Positions 17,979-26,754 of a DNA stretch of 64,000 bases are shown here, piece by piece (the stretch's first letter is position 1; every line of letters starts with the position of its first letter). The position numbers were made by a program, and so were the translations under genes. The DNA comes from Janthinobacterium sp. 344 (GTDB lineage: Bacteria > Pseudomonadota > Gammaproteobacteria > Burkholderiales > Burkholderiaceae_D). The DNA is taken from contig NZ_FOKL01000001.1 in assembly GCF_900112025.1 (NCBI RefSeq), forward strand, positions 151,648 through 215,647. Reading direction: 5' to 3'. A model generated the notes under the pieces. That model ran no database searches. It had not been told where the DNA came from and was given only the letters and a program-made list of their open reading frames with translations.

Positions 17979-18536
17979 TCAGGCGTGGATGGCGTGCTTC
18001 TTGACCCAGTCCACATAGCGCTGCATCCAGCCCTGGAAGAAGCCCAGGCTGGCGGGACCGATGCCGCCGTGCGCATCGAACAGGCCGTCCTTGGCCTGGA
18101 TAAACATCTCGGGCTGGGACAGCAGCGGCACGTCCAGGTAGGCCAGCACATTGCGCAAATGCTGCTGTGCCAGCGCCGTGCCCGTGGCGCCCACGGACAC
18201 GCCCAGCACGGCGCCGGGCTTGCCGCCCCACACGCTCTGGCCATACGGACGCGAGCCGTGGTCGAGCGCGTTTTTCAGCACGCCGGGAATCGAGCGGTTG
18301 TATTCGGGAGTGAGGAAGAGCAAGGCTTGCGCGTCGGCGATCTCGGTCTTCAGGCGCAGCACCTGCTCGGCCTGCGCGCCATCGTCATCCTGGTTGTACA
18401 GCGGCAAGTCGCCGATTTCGATGTGCTTGAAGGAAAACTCGGGCGGCGCCAGCTTGATGATGGCCTCGGCCAGCTTGCGGTTGAAGGAATCCTTGCGCAG
18501 GCTGCCGACGATGATTGCAACGTTATATTGACTCAT
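17979..18536 (-). CDS. NADPH-dependent FMN reductase family protein
   Basis: 185 residues with a flavodoxin-like fold. IIVGSLRKDSFNRKLA forms the phosphate-binding loop for FMN, and LFLTPEYNRSIPGVLKNALD is the signature of the ChrR/YieF/azoreductase group. These dimeric enzymes reduce quinones, azo dyes or chromate with NAD(P)H. The gene is preceded by a terminator and so is a separate unit from alr. Confidence 0.92.
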   Translation of the reverse strand: MSQYNVAIIVGSLRKDSFNRKLAEAIIKLAPPEFSFKHIEIGDLPLYNQDDDGAQAEQVLRLKTEIADAQALLFLTPEYNRSIPGVLKNALDHGSRPYGQSVWGGKPGAVLGVSVGATGTALAQQHLRNVLAYLDVPLLSQPEMFIQAKDGLFDAHGGIGPASLGFFQGWMQRYVDWVKKHAIHA

Positions 18537-18554
18537 AAAATCCCCGCTGATGGT

Positions 18555-18590
18555 TAAAGAAAAGCCCCGAAGTGAATGTCACGCCGGGGC
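18555..18590 (-). terminator. Intrinsic terminator downstream of alr
   Basis: On the minus strand GCCCCG pairs with CGGGGC, with an inner GTGA/TCAC stem, followed by TTTTCTTT. It closes the dadA-alr transcript before the FMN reductase gene. Confidence 0.8.
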
Positions 18591-18610
18591 TATCTTGCCA
18601 CACAATCATC

Positions 18611-18742
18611 GGTTTCGCGCTGCCTAGCGTGCGAAACCAGCGCACCTGAAAAAATGCCCAGGGCTAGGCGCCTTGCCGAAGACAGTACGAATGTACGGCA
18701 AGGCAAGGCAACAACGCCATGGGCGTTTTGGCAGGTGCGCTA
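18611..18742. repeat. Nested palindromic element at the alr 3' end
   Basis: Two adjacent palindromes. The first (18611-18638) pairs GGTTTCGC with GCGAAACC. The second (18639-18741) is a 103-nt nested structure: outer arms AGCGCACCTG/CAGGTGCGCT, middle arms AAAATGCCCA/TGGGCGTTTT (one G-T pair), inner arms GCCTTGCCG/CGGCAAGGC and a core GTAC-GAAT-GTAC. The outer arm runs into the alr stop codon (18740-18742). The architecture looks like a REP/BIME-type extragenic palindromic repeat; copy number elsewhere cannot be judged from this window. Confidence 0.75.
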
Positions 18743-19861
18743 ACGTGCCAGGCCCCGGTACTCGCGGTAATAGCGTCCGCCCAGGTTGGTCAGCACCTCG
18801 TAGCCGATGGTGTTGGCCATGGCGGCGACGGCGTCGACCGGGTGTTCGGCGCAGATCAGGTCGACCAGGCTGCCCGGCGCCACGCGCTCCTGGGCGATGG
18901 CGCTGACGTCCAGGGTGATGGAATCCATGGAGATGGCGCCGATCTGCGGCACCTTCACGCCATCGACGAGGGCCAGGCCCTGGTTGCTCATGCTGCGCAG
19001 CCAGCCATCGGCATAGCCAACGGAAATAGTGGCCACCTGGCGCGGCTCGCTGGCCGTGTAGCGGCGGCTGTAGCCCACGTGGTCGCCGGCGGCAATCGTG
19101 CGCGTCTGCATGACCTTGCCCTGCAGGCGCACCACGGAGCGCAGGGGATTGGGCGCGTCGGCCTGCGGCGCGATGCCGTACAGGGCCGCGCCCGGGCGCA
19201 CCAGGTCGAAATGATAGTCGGGCGACAGGAAGATGCCCGAGGAATTGGCCAGGCTGGCGCGGTACTGCGGCAAACGGGCACGGATGGCGGTGAAACGCGC
19301 CAGCTGCTCGCCATTCATGGGGTGATGCCGCTCGTCCGCGCACGCCAGGTGGCTCATCACGTAGCGCACATTGATACCGTCAAGAAAGTGCGGATCCAGC
19401 AGCCAGCCATCGACTTCCCGCGGCGACAGGCCCATGCGCGACATGCCCGTGTCCACCTGCACGATGGCATCCAGCGTGGTGCCCAGCGCCTGCGCATGCG
19501 CGCGCCAGCCGGCCACCTGCGGCTCGCTGTTGAGCACGGGCGTCAGGCCGTGGGCCGTGAATTCGCCTTCCGTGTCGACGGGCGGGCCGTGCAGCACGAA
19601 GATGGCCGCGTCGGGCGCCACGTGCGGACGCAGGCTGATGCCCTCTTCCAGGTGCGCCACGAAAAAGTGGCGGCAGCCTTCTTCATACAGGGCCGCGCCC
19701 ACTTGCGCGGCGCCCAGGCCATACGCATCGGACTTCACCACGGCCGAGCAGGCGGCCGGCTGGGCCTTGTCGCGCAACAGGCGGTAATTGGCGCGCACGG
19801 CATCGAGGTCCACCGTCAGGATGGCGCCGCTACGTTCTTTCGGAGGCATGCTTCCCGCCAT
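18740..19861 (-). CDS. dadX: Alanine racemase (catabolic, DadX-type)
   Basis: 373 residues, the usual length. The PLP lysine is Lys43 in VVKSDAYGLG, and the partner catalytic tyrosine lies in HVGYSRRY. It interconverts L- and D-alanine. It begins one base after the dadA stop codon on the same strand, so it is the second gene of a dadAX operon. This supports a catabolic role (making D-alanine for DadA), although it could also serve cell-wall synthesis if it is the only alr. Its stop codon is inside the palindromic element. Confidence 0.94.
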   Translation of the reverse strand: MAGSMPPKERSGAILTVDLDAVRANYRLLRDKAQPAACSAVVKSDAYGLGAAQVGAALYEEGCRHFFVAHLEEGISLRPHVAPDAAIFVLHGPPVDTEGEFTAHGLTPVLNSEPQVAGWRAHAQALGTTLDAIVQVDTGMSRMGLSPREVDGWLLDPHFLDGINVRYVMSHLACADERHHPMNGEQLARFTAIRARLPQYRASLANSSGIFLSPDYHFDLVRPGAALYGIAPQADAPNPLRSVVRLQGKVMQTRTIAAGDHVGYSRRYTASEPRQVATISVGYADGWLRSMSNQGLALVDGVKVPQIGAISMDSITLDVSAIAQERVAPGSLVDLICAEHPVDAVAAMANTIGYEVLTNLGGRYYREYRGLAR

Positions 19862-19862
19862 C

Positions 19863-21152
19863 TCAGGCTCCCGCGTATTGCAGTTTGCCGCCGCCCTGCG
19901 CGCCGCTGTAGCGGCTGACGGACAGGTCGTCGGCCAGGATGGCCGGCTTTTTCGACGACATCAGGTCGGCCAGCAATTGCGCCGAGCCGCAGGACATGGT
20001 CCAGCCCAGGGTGCCGTGGCCCGTGTTGAGGAACAGGTTGCGCAGCGGCGTGCGGCCGACGATGGGCGTGCCATCCGGCGTCATGGGGCGCAGGCCCGTC
20101 CAGAAGGTGGCCTCGGCGGTGTTGCCGCCGCCGGGGAACAGGTCGTTGACGACCATTTCCAGGGTTTCGCGGCGGCGCGGGTTCAGGTTCAGGTTGTAGC
20201 CGGCGATTTCCGCCATGCCGCCCACGCGGATGCGGTCGTCGAAGCGCGTCACGGCGATCTTGTAGGTTTCATCGAGGATGGTCGAGACGGGCGCCTTGGC
20301 CGCGTTGACGATCGGCACGGTGATCGAATAGCCCTTCAATGGATACACGGGAATGTCCAGCAGCGGCTTCATGAAGCCCGTCGAGTAGGAACCCAGGGCC
20401 ACGACGTAGGAATCGGCCTTGACGATTTCCGCGCCGCATTGCACGCCGGCGATCTCGTCGCCCTGCGTCAGCAGCGCGTCGATGGCGACGCCGTAGCGGA
20501 ACTTCACGCCCAGCGCCACGGCCATTTCCGACAGGCGCGTGGTAAACAGCTGGCAATCGCCCGTTTCATCGTTGGGCAGGCGCAGGCCGCCGAACAGTTT
20601 ATTCTTGACGGCTTCGAGGGCCGGTTCCGCGCGCGACAGCTCGTTGCGCTGCAGCACTTCGTACGGCACGCCCGCGTCCTTCAACACTTCGATATCCTTG
20701 GCGGCGTCGTTGTATTGCTTTTCGGTACGGAACAATTGCATCGTGCCTTGCTGGCGGCCTTCATACGTGATGCCCGCCTCGGCGCGCAGCACCTTGAAGC
20801 AATCGCGGCTGTACTCGGCCAGGCGCACCATGCGCTCCTTGTTCACGGCATACGCTTCCGGTGTGCAATTACGCAACATCTGCCACATCCATTTCAGCTG
20901 GGCGGCGCTGCCGTCGAGCGAGATGGCGAGCGGCGCGTGGCGCTGCATCATCCACTTCACGGCCTTCAGGGGAATGCCGGGCGCGGCCCACGGCGAAGCG
21001 TAGCCGGGCGAGATTTGCCCCGCATTCGCGAAGCTGGTTTCCAGTGCCGGGCCCGGCTGGCGGTCGATGACGGTCACATCGTGCCCTGCCTTGGCCAGAT
21101 AGTAAGCACTGGTGACGCCGATGACGCCGCTACCCAGAATCACAATACGCAT
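19863..21152 (-). CDS. dadA: D-amino acid dehydrogenase small subunit
   Basis: 429 residues from the ATG at 21152, preceded by GAGGAAA. The N-terminus [22 protein letters not shown] is the FAD-binding fold, and the C-terminus has [17 protein letters not shown] and [16 protein letters not shown] typical of DadA. It oxidises D-alanine and other D-amino acids to keto acids and ammonia, feeding electrons into the respiratory chain at the inner membrane. It is co-transcribed with the racemase and divergent from an Lrp-family regulator, a classical dad arrangement. Confidence 0.96.
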   Translation of the reverse strand: MRIVILGSGVIGVTSAYYLAKAGHDVTVIDRQPGPALETSFANAGQISPGYASPWAAPGIPLKAVKWMMQRHAPLAISLDGSAAQLKWMWQMLRNCTPEAYAVNKERMVRLAEYSRDCFKVLRAEAGITYEGRQQGTMQLFRTEKQYNDAAKDIEVLKDAGVPYEVLQRNELSRAEPALEAVKNKLFGGLRLPNDETGDCQLFTTRLSEMAVALGVKFRYGVAIDALLTQGDEIAGVQCGAEIVKADSYVVALGSYSTGFMKPLLDIPVYPLKGYSITVPIVNAAKAPVSTILDETYKIAVTRFDDRIRVGGMAEIAGYNLNLNPRRRETLEMVVNDLFPGGGNTAEATFWTGLRPMTPDGTPIVGRTPLRNLFLNTGHGTLGWTMSCGSAQLLADLMSSKKPAILADDLSVSRYSGAQGGGKLQYAGA

Positions 21153-21256
21153 AGTTTCCTCGATTATATTTATGGCTAGTGCCAGATTAACCGCTATCAT
21201 ATTGGGAAAGAGCCAGTATTTGTTCACGTATAAATCGAGATATTCAGCAATAAATC

Positions 21257-21757
21257 ATGAGAATCCTTAAAGAATCGGCACGTGGCCTCGACAAGCTGGA
21301 CCGCCACATCCTGCGCATCCTGCAACAGGACGGCCGCATCTCGATGAAAGACCTGGGCGAGCAGGTGGGGCTATCGATCACGCCCTGCATCGAGCGGGTC
21401 AAGCGCATGGAGCGCGACGGCGTCATCACGGGCTACCACGCCAAGGTGAATCCGGCCGCGCTGGGCGCCAAGCTGCTGGTCTTTGTCGAGATTACGCTGA
21501 ATCAGAAATCGGCGTCCGCCTTCGAGCAATTCCGCCGGGAAGTCTTGCAAATTCCCGAGGTGCAGGAATGCCACCTGGTATCGGGCGACTTCGATTACCT
21601 GATCAAGGCGCGCATCCACGAAATGGCCGAGTACCGCAAATTACTGGGCGACATGCTGCTGCAGCTGCCCGGCGCCGCGCAATCGAAGAGCTATGTGGTG
21701 ATGGAAGAAATCAAGGAAACCCTGGCGCTGTCGACCGAGGTGCTGCAGAACCGCTGA
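21257..21757 (+). CDS. Lrp/AsnC-family regulator of the dad operon
   Basis: 166 residues. The N-terminal helix-turn-helix (LDRHILRILQQDGRISMKDL...GLSITPCIERVKRMERDG) is followed by the RAM ligand-binding domain (LVFVEITLN, ECHLVSGDFDYLIKARI). It is divergent from dadA across a 104-bp AT-rich gap, so it most likely senses alanine or another amino acid and controls dadAX, as DadR/Lrp do elsewhere. The target is inferred from position. Confidence 0.92.
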   Translation: MRILKESARGLDKLDRHILRILQQDGRISMKDLGEQVGLSITPCIERVKRMERDGVITGYHAKVNPAALGAKLLVFVEITLNQKSASAFEQFRREVLQIPEVQECHLVSGDFDYLIKARIHEMAEYRKLLGDMLLQLPGAAQSKSYVVMEEIKETLALSTEVLQNR

Positions 21758-21905
21758 AGGTAGCATCTGCCAGTACCGACGGCGCCGGAATATGCGCCTT
21801 TGTATAATCTTGTAGCACATTCGCGGCCACGCAAGCACACTCCAGTCCTGACATCACGCCCGTCCCCTCTGAGATTGGAAGCAGTGATGCACACCGGGAG
21901 TCCGT

Positions 21906-22253
21906 ATGAACACATTGATCAAACTGGCAGCTTCCTGCCTCGCGGGCCTGGCCGTGGCCATGTGCACCGCCAGTGAATACAAAGTCAACCGCGCGCCGGC
22001 CAACGGCGCCATCTATCAAAACATCAAGGTGGGCAAGACCACCCGCCTCGACCTCGACGCGGCCCTGGGCAACGCCACCGTGGTCAGCTTCGATCCCGGC
22101 TATGAAGTGTGGGTCTACAAGAACCAGCTGCAAGCGCCCGGCGTGACGCGGCTGATTCCCCTGCTGGGCGAAAAAGGCACGCGCGAAGTGGCCGTCATGT
22201 TCGACCAGGCTGGCATCGTCAGGAAATTCCGCATACACGAACCGCGCAAGTAG
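21906..22253 (+). CDS. Small exported protein, SmpA/BamE-like fold (tentative)
   Basis: 115 residues, preceded by GGGAG. The signal sequence runs to VAMCTASEYKV; the cysteine is not in a canonical lipobox because Met precedes it. The segment IKVGKTTRLDLDAALGNATVV...YEVWVYKNQ follows the 'G-x-T-x-x-D-v-x-x-x-l-G ... W-x-Y' pattern of SmpA/OmlA (BamE-like) proteins. It stands alone. Fold assignment is a pattern impression and the function is unknown. Confidence 0.72.
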   Translation: MNTLIKLAASCLAGLAVAMCTASEYKVNRAPANGAIYQNIKVGKTTRLDLDAALGNATVVSFDPGYEVWVYKNQLQAPGVTRLIPLLGEKGTREVAVMFDQAGIVRKFRIHEPRK

Positions 22254-22383
22254 GCGCCCATCGGCGCCGGCCTCGGTGCGCCGGCGGGCCGCGCACGACA
22301 GCGAACGCGCGCCGCCGGCCAGATGGCTATACTGGCGGCTGGCTCCGGCGTCCCGCCGCCCACCATCCCAGCAAGGAGGTTGC

Positions 22384-22950
22384 ATGCGCCTGCCCCTGAT
22401 CGCTCCGCAAGACCTGACGCCCGCACAAAAGCCGCTGTATGACGACATGCGCAAGGGCATCACCAGCAATTTCAACGATTTCATCGCCGTGCGCGACGAT
22501 GGCGCCCTGATGGGGCCGTGGAATCCCTGGCTGCACGAACCGGCCATCGGCAAGGCCATCTGGGACCTGACCCTGGCCATGACGGCCAACGCCACCCTGC
22601 CCGACAAGGTGCGCCAGATTGCCATCCTGGTGGTCGGCGCGCGCTACAACGCCGCCTATGAAATCTACGCCCACATCGCCGTCGCCGAGCGCGAAGGCAT
22701 GTCGGCCGAGCGCCTGGCCACCCTGGTGGCCGACGTCAAGCCCGTCGACCTGGACCGGCATGAGAGCATCGCCTACGACCTGGCCTACGCGCTCAGCGGC
22801 GGCGGCACGCTGCCGGAGCCCTTGTACCGGCTGGCGCTGGCCACCTTCGGCCAGCACGGCACCAACGAGCTGATCTATCTGGTGGGCCTGTACGCGCTCG
22901 TCTCCACCACCTTGAACGGCTTCAACGTGCCGGTGCCGGAACGCGACTGA
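22384..22950 (+). CDS. Carboxymuconolactone decarboxylase-family protein
   Basis: 188 residues from the ATG at 22384, which has a strong AAGGAGG site. The helical AhpD/CMD fold is indicated by LPDKVRQIAILVVGARYNAAYEIYAH and later helices. The CxxC pair of peroxidase-active AhpD proteins is absent (NAAY at that place), while the Glu and His of the ExxxH part remain, so it is more like the decarboxylase or an uncharacterised branch. It lies alone; substrate unknown. Confidence 0.85.
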   Translation: MRLPLIAPQDLTPAQKPLYDDMRKGITSNFNDFIAVRDDGALMGPWNPWLHEPAIGKAIWDLTLAMTANATLPDKVRQIAILVVGARYNAAYEIYAHIAVAEREGMSAERLATLVADVKPVDLDRHESIAYDLAYALSGGGTLPEPLYRLALATFGQHGTNELIYLVGLYALVSTTLNGFNVPVPERD

Positions 22951-22999
22951 AGCGCTTGCCCTTCACCGGCCACCGCATTCGCGGCAACGCCGCGCCCGT

Positions 23000-23932
23000 T
23001 CAGGCCGCCGCCCTGGCCATGCGCGGCGGCCGGTGCGCCGCGGCGCAGGCCAGCACGCCCGCCAGCAGCAGCGCCGTCGCCGCATATTCCGCCGGCGTTG
23101 GCCAGCGCCGCTCCCACGCATAGCCGTACAACAGGGCAAACAAAAACTCGAAGACGATCATCTGCCCCATCAAGGTCAGCGGCAACACGCGGCTGGCGTA
23201 GTTCCACAAGCCATTGCCGACGACGGAACACAGCATGGCCACGGCAGCCACCACACCGGTAAACTGCAGCCATTGCGCCGGCGCGCGCGCCGCTGCCGGC
23301 ATGAGCAGGGCGGGAACCGCCAGCAGCAGCGCCGCCGCGCCCGTGACCACGCCCGTCAGCAGGTTCCATTCCTGCGCCGAGACGGCCGGCAGGCGGCCCA
23401 TCGAGCGGCTGTTGCTGACGGCGTACACCGTCCACGACAGCAGCGCCGCCAGCGCGCATGCCAAGCCCAGCAGCGAGGCGTGGCCCGCCCGGGACAGCGA
23501 CTGCCAGCTGATGCAGCCCAGCCCGCCTGCGCTCAGCAGCAAGGAGGGAAACAGGCGGCGCAAGGGCACGGCGTCCCGGTCGCGGCTGCCAACCAGGGTG
23601 ACGACCACGGGCAGCAGGCCGATCACCATCGACGTTAGCGCCACGCCGCCCGCCTGCACGGCACTGGCCAGCAGGACGTAATACACGATGTTGCCTGTCA
23701 GGCTGAGCCAGAGCAGCGTGCGCCAGTCGCGCCAGCCCAGGGTGCGGCGCAAACGCTGCCAGGCCGGCGCGACCAGCACCAGGGCCACGAGGCCGTAGGC
23801 CAGGTAGCGCCCGGCGGCCAGTTCCAGCGGGTGAAACGCGGGCACCAGCGCGGGGGCGAGAAACACCAGGCCCCACAGGGCGCCCGCGCCGATACCGGCC
23901 AGCATGCCTGCCCGGGTATTGTAGACGTACAT
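23000..23932 (-). CDS. EamA/DMT-superfamily transporter
   Basis: 310 residues from the ATG at 23932, preceded by AGGAGA. About ten hydrophobic helices are visible in two EamA repeats, including MLAGIGAGALWGLVFLAP and NIVYYVLLASAVQAGGVALTSMVIGLLPV. Such proteins export small metabolites such as amino acids or drugs. It lies 58 bp downstream of an AraC-family regulator gene on the same strand, which probably controls it. Confidence 0.9.
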   Translation of the reverse strand: MYVYNTRAGMLAGIGAGALWGLVFLAPALVPAFHPLELAAGRYLAYGLVALVLVAPAWQRLRRTLGWRDWRTLLWLSLTGNIVYYVLLASAVQAGGVALTSMVIGLLPVVVTLVGSRDRDAVPLRRLFPSLLLSAGGLGCISWQSLSRAGHASLLGLACALAALLSWTVYAVSNSRSMGRLPAVSAQEWNLLTGVVTGAAALLLAVPALLMPAAARAPAQWLQFTGVVAAVAMLCSVVGNGLWNYASRVLPLTLMGQMIVFEFLFALLYGYAWERRWPTPAEYAATALLLAGVLACAAAHRPPRMARAAA

Positions 23933-23990
23933 AAATAATCTCCTGAAAAGGAGATTGTGGCCGCGGCGGCGCCGCGCTTCTTGGCGCAGG

Positions 23991-24755
23991 CTACTGTATT
24001 GTTGACGCAAGCTCGCGACGTTGGCGCCGGTAGGCGGCCGGCGTCGTGTCGATGCTGTCGCGCATGGCCCGCGTCAGCGCGCTCTGCTCGGAAAAGCCGG
24101 CCACCAGGGCGATCTCGGCGATGCTGGCGTCGCTGGCGGCGAGCAAGTCGCAGGCCCGCCCTATCCTCTGCTGCTGCAGCCAGGCATGCGGGCTGGCATC
24201 CATTTCCTCACGGAACAGCGCGTGCAAACGGCTGACGCTGAGGTGGGCAACGCGCGCCATCGATGCGGTCGACCACGGCAAGCCAGGCTCGGCCTGCACG
24301 CGCGCCAGCAGCGCGGCCAGGCGCGAACGGGTCTGCGGTTCGGACAGCAGCAAGGTGTCGAGCAGCAAGGGGGTCCAGCCCTGGACGATGGCCGGGGTCA
24401 GCGCCTGCTGGCGCGCCATCAGCCCCAGGTATTCGATCAGCTTGCGGGCGCCGGGACCCAGCGCCGTGTACGGCCGCTCCAGCAGCCGCCCCCAGTTGCC
24501 CTGCGCCACGGCGGCCGCGTCCACGTCGAGAATGATGGAATGGTTGGCCACCCGGCTATGCTGGGCATGCCAGGCATGGGCCGGAATCACCACGCCCTGC
24601 TGCGTATCCACCTTGCCGGGCCGGCCATCGATGTCCAGCAGCAACTGGCCATGCAGGGGCAGCACCAGTTGCACGAAATCGTGCCGGCTCGGTTCACCGA
24701 TGTCCGCATAGCTGCGAAGGCTGAGGTCGATAACAGGAAGTGGTGTGCTGGACAT
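23991..24755 (-). CDS. AraC-family transcriptional regulator with cupin N-terminus
   Basis: 254 residues. The N-terminal half looks like a cupin sensor (FVQLVLPLHGQLLLDIDGRPG...GVVIPAHAWHAQ). The C-terminal AraC domain has two helix-turn-helix units: MARVAHLSVSRLHALFREE and IAEIALVAGFSEQSALTRAMRD, followed by TPAAYRRQ. It most likely regulates the adjoining EamA exporter gene in response to a small ligand. Confidence 0.9.
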   Translation of the reverse strand: MSSTPLPVIDLSLRSYADIGEPSRHDFVQLVLPLHGQLLLDIDGRPGKVDTQQGVVIPAHAWHAQHSRVANHSIILDVDAAAVAQGNWGRLLERPYTALGPGARKLIEYLGLMARQQALTPAIVQGWTPLLLDTLLLSEPQTRSRLAALLARVQAEPGLPWSTASMARVAHLSVSRLHALFREEMDASPHAWLQQQRIGRACDLLAASDASIAEIALVAGFSEQSALTRAMRDSIDTTPAAYRRQRRELASTIQ

Positions 24756-24899
24756 GGCGGGACCGCCGGGCGCGAAGAAGCGCTTATTTTATCAGCTCGG
24801 CGAGCTGTTCCGCCTGGCGTGCCGGCACGTGGCGCAACGGTGCGCACGGGTGCAGGCCTGCTTGCTCTACACTGGCGTTTTCTTTCACCCGCGACCTCC

Positions 24900-25757
24900 A
24901 TGCATCTACCTGCGAACCTCGCCCACATCTCGCTCGAGCAAGACTGGCAACACCACGCGCCCTATCCGCCGCTGGGCTTCATCCCGTTCTACGAAGGCGC
25001 CCTGGGCAATGGCGACACCTTCGGCCTGTACTGGCCCATCGGCCGCGAAGCCAGCGAACCGATCGTGGTCGAGACCTGGCATGACGAATGGCGGCTGCAG
25101 CCGCACTTTTCCAGCCTGGCGAGCTTCCGGCAAGCCTATGCGACAGCGGAGGACGAATATGTCGCCACGCCAACACTGGCCGACGACCCCGCTTCGCCGC
25201 GCGCCGCCTTCCTGGCGGCCAAGGAATTGATTGCCCAGCGTAACCCTGAAGCGGCGATCACCCTGCTGGAGGCGGCGCTGGCCCTCCTGCCCGAATACAC
25301 GAACGCGCTGGTGCTGCTGCATGGCCAGTATGTGCGCGCGGGAAGAATCGACGCAGCCGTCAAGGTGGCCATCCAGGCCATCATTTCGCCGCCATCGTTT
25401 GGCGGCCCGCCAAGCAAGGCCTTGCAATGGCTGCGCACGCAGGCGGTGCCGGAAGGCGAACTTGATCCCATCTGGCGCGCCTGCGGGCAATTGTCGTTCA
25501 ACTTCGGCGGCAGCAAGGAAAACGCGGATTACCCCGTGCTGCTGGCCGCCATCGACACGTATCTGGAGCAAGGCAATGTCCGCTGCGCCGCGACCCTGAT
25601 GCAGACGTATGCCGAACTGATGAGCGCGGAAACCGTTTCGTTCCAGGAGCGCTACGAATTTGACCAGACCGCCTTCATCGCGCGGCAAATCGCCGTCAGC
25701 GCGCAGCTGCCCAACGGCAGCCGGGATCCAGCGATGATGCTATTCAAAGGTCAGTGA
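24900..25757 (+). CDS. Hypothetical protein, SUKH-like N-terminus with helical-repeat C-terminus (tentative)
   Basis: 285 residues from the ATG at 24900; a much longer upstream frame is an artefact opposite the araC gene. The first 90 residues (PPLGFIPFYEGALGNGDTFGLYWPIG...PIVVETWHDEW) resemble SMI1/KNR4 (SUKH)-type domains, which serve as immunity or scaffolding modules. The rest carries TPR-like helical pairs (AKELIAQRNPEAAITLLEAALALLPEYTNALVLL). No signal peptide. No toxin gene is adjacent, so an immunity role is not supported by context. It overlaps the next, convergent gene by 18 bp. Confidence 0.72.
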   Translation: MHLPANLAHISLEQDWQHHAPYPPLGFIPFYEGALGNGDTFGLYWPIGREASEPIVVETWHDEWRLQPHFSSLASFRQAYATAEDEYVATPTLADDPASPRAAFLAAKELIAQRNPEAAITLLEAALALLPEYTNALVLLHGQYVRAGRIDAAVKVAIQAIISPPSFGGPPSKALQWLRTQAVPEGELDPIWRACGQLSFNFGGSKENADYPVLLAAIDTYLEQGNVRCAATLMQTYAELMSAETVSFQERYEFDQTAFIARQIAVSAQLPNGSRDPAMMLFKGQ

Positions 25758-26642
25758 CTGGAAGAATCGCTGTCGGGATGCGAGCGACTGTGCATCATGT
25801 TCCTTGTCGGCAATGACGCTCAACATATACGTTCCACCAGGCACGCGGAACCACAGTCCATGCGTGATCTTTGCGCCATTGCTTTCAGGTAAAGTTCCCT
25901 GCGTGATGACGGCATCGGCGCCCTTGAACTTGGTGACATTGGCATTCGGCTTGAAATATGCATCGTCAAACGTTGCGCCCATGCTCGAACCAGGACCGGA
26001 CCGTTCAAACACAGCCATGAACGTGGAGCCATGACGGTCGGTTCCACGCAGCATGAACGCCGCTTGCCCGCCACTGCCCTTCGTCATATCGGAAAAAGGG
26101 CCGGGCATGTCCACTGAAAAACCGCCATCTGCCGAGCGTGCCCGGGTCCAGCCCTGCGCATCGAACGGCGCAGCGATAGGCAGCTGTTTTTTATCCGTAT
26201 ATTCCTTGCGCACCACGGCAATGGCAGGCATGGCCGGGGCGACGGCTTGCACGAAGAAAAAGCGGCGTCCCCCGCCTGCTGTCAGTTTTGTGCCATAAAA
26301 GCGCATGCGCTTGCCGACGAGCTGACTGGCGGCGGCCTTACCCCGCACGGGTATTGCGCTTTCTGAAAAACACGCATCGGCGATCAACATGGCACTGAAG
26401 AAACGGGGTGAACGCTCAAGCTCGTATTCAACCTTGGCATTGTCAATGCTGACATGAAGGCGCTCAGGGTCGGAATGCATGCGCACGACATCGACGACAT
26501 CGCCATCGATCACCCAATCCGCCCTGTCTGCCGCGTCTTGCGCGGACTGGACGATGGCGGTGCAGTCCTTGCCAGTCTGGGCAAGCGCCGTGTTTGAGAA
26601 CAGGAAGAAGGCCAGTGCAGTGATGGGAAATAGGTTTTTCAA
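25740..26642 (-). CDS. Exported hypothetical protein
   Basis: 300 residues, taking a TTG start at 26642 with AAAGAGA upstream. That start gives a clean signal peptide (KNLFPITALAFFLFSNTALA); a longer frame to 26723 lacks this. The mature part has an N-terminal region with CTAIVQSAQDAADRADWVIDGDV and a C-terminal half (GGFSVDMPGPF...GTYMLSVIAD) resembling PsbP/MOG1-like lipoprotein domains that begin with 'F-sv-d-mPg'. The role is unknown. The last 18 bp overlap the convergent gene. Confidence 0.75.
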   Translation of the reverse strand: MKNLFPITALAFFLFSNTALAQTGKDCTAIVQSAQDAADRADWVIDGDVVDVVRMHSDPERLHVSIDNAKVEYELERSPRFFSAMLIADACFSESAIPVRGKAAASQLVGKRMRFYGTKLTAGGGRRFFFVQAVAPAMPAIAVVRKEYTDKKQLPIAAPFDAQGWTRARSADGGFSVDMPGPFSDMTKGSGGQAAFMLRGTDRHGSTFMAVFERSGPGSSMGATFDDAYFKPNANVTKFKGADAVITQGTLPESNGAKITHGLWFRVPGGTYMLSVIADKEHDAQSLASRQRFFQSLTFE

Positions 26643-26754
26643 GCGCGTCTCTTTCGGCTGGGTGATGTCAATATATAAAATCCGCGTGAATATTATCCCA
26701 GCACAACTAGAAATGCACTTCATTAATTAACAATAAGAAGGGCCGTGTCCGGAC

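Noticed and set aside
24021-24899. Long upstream extension of the SUKH-like gene
   Set aside because: It runs antisense through the AraC gene; the domain-like sequence starts only at the ATG at 24900.
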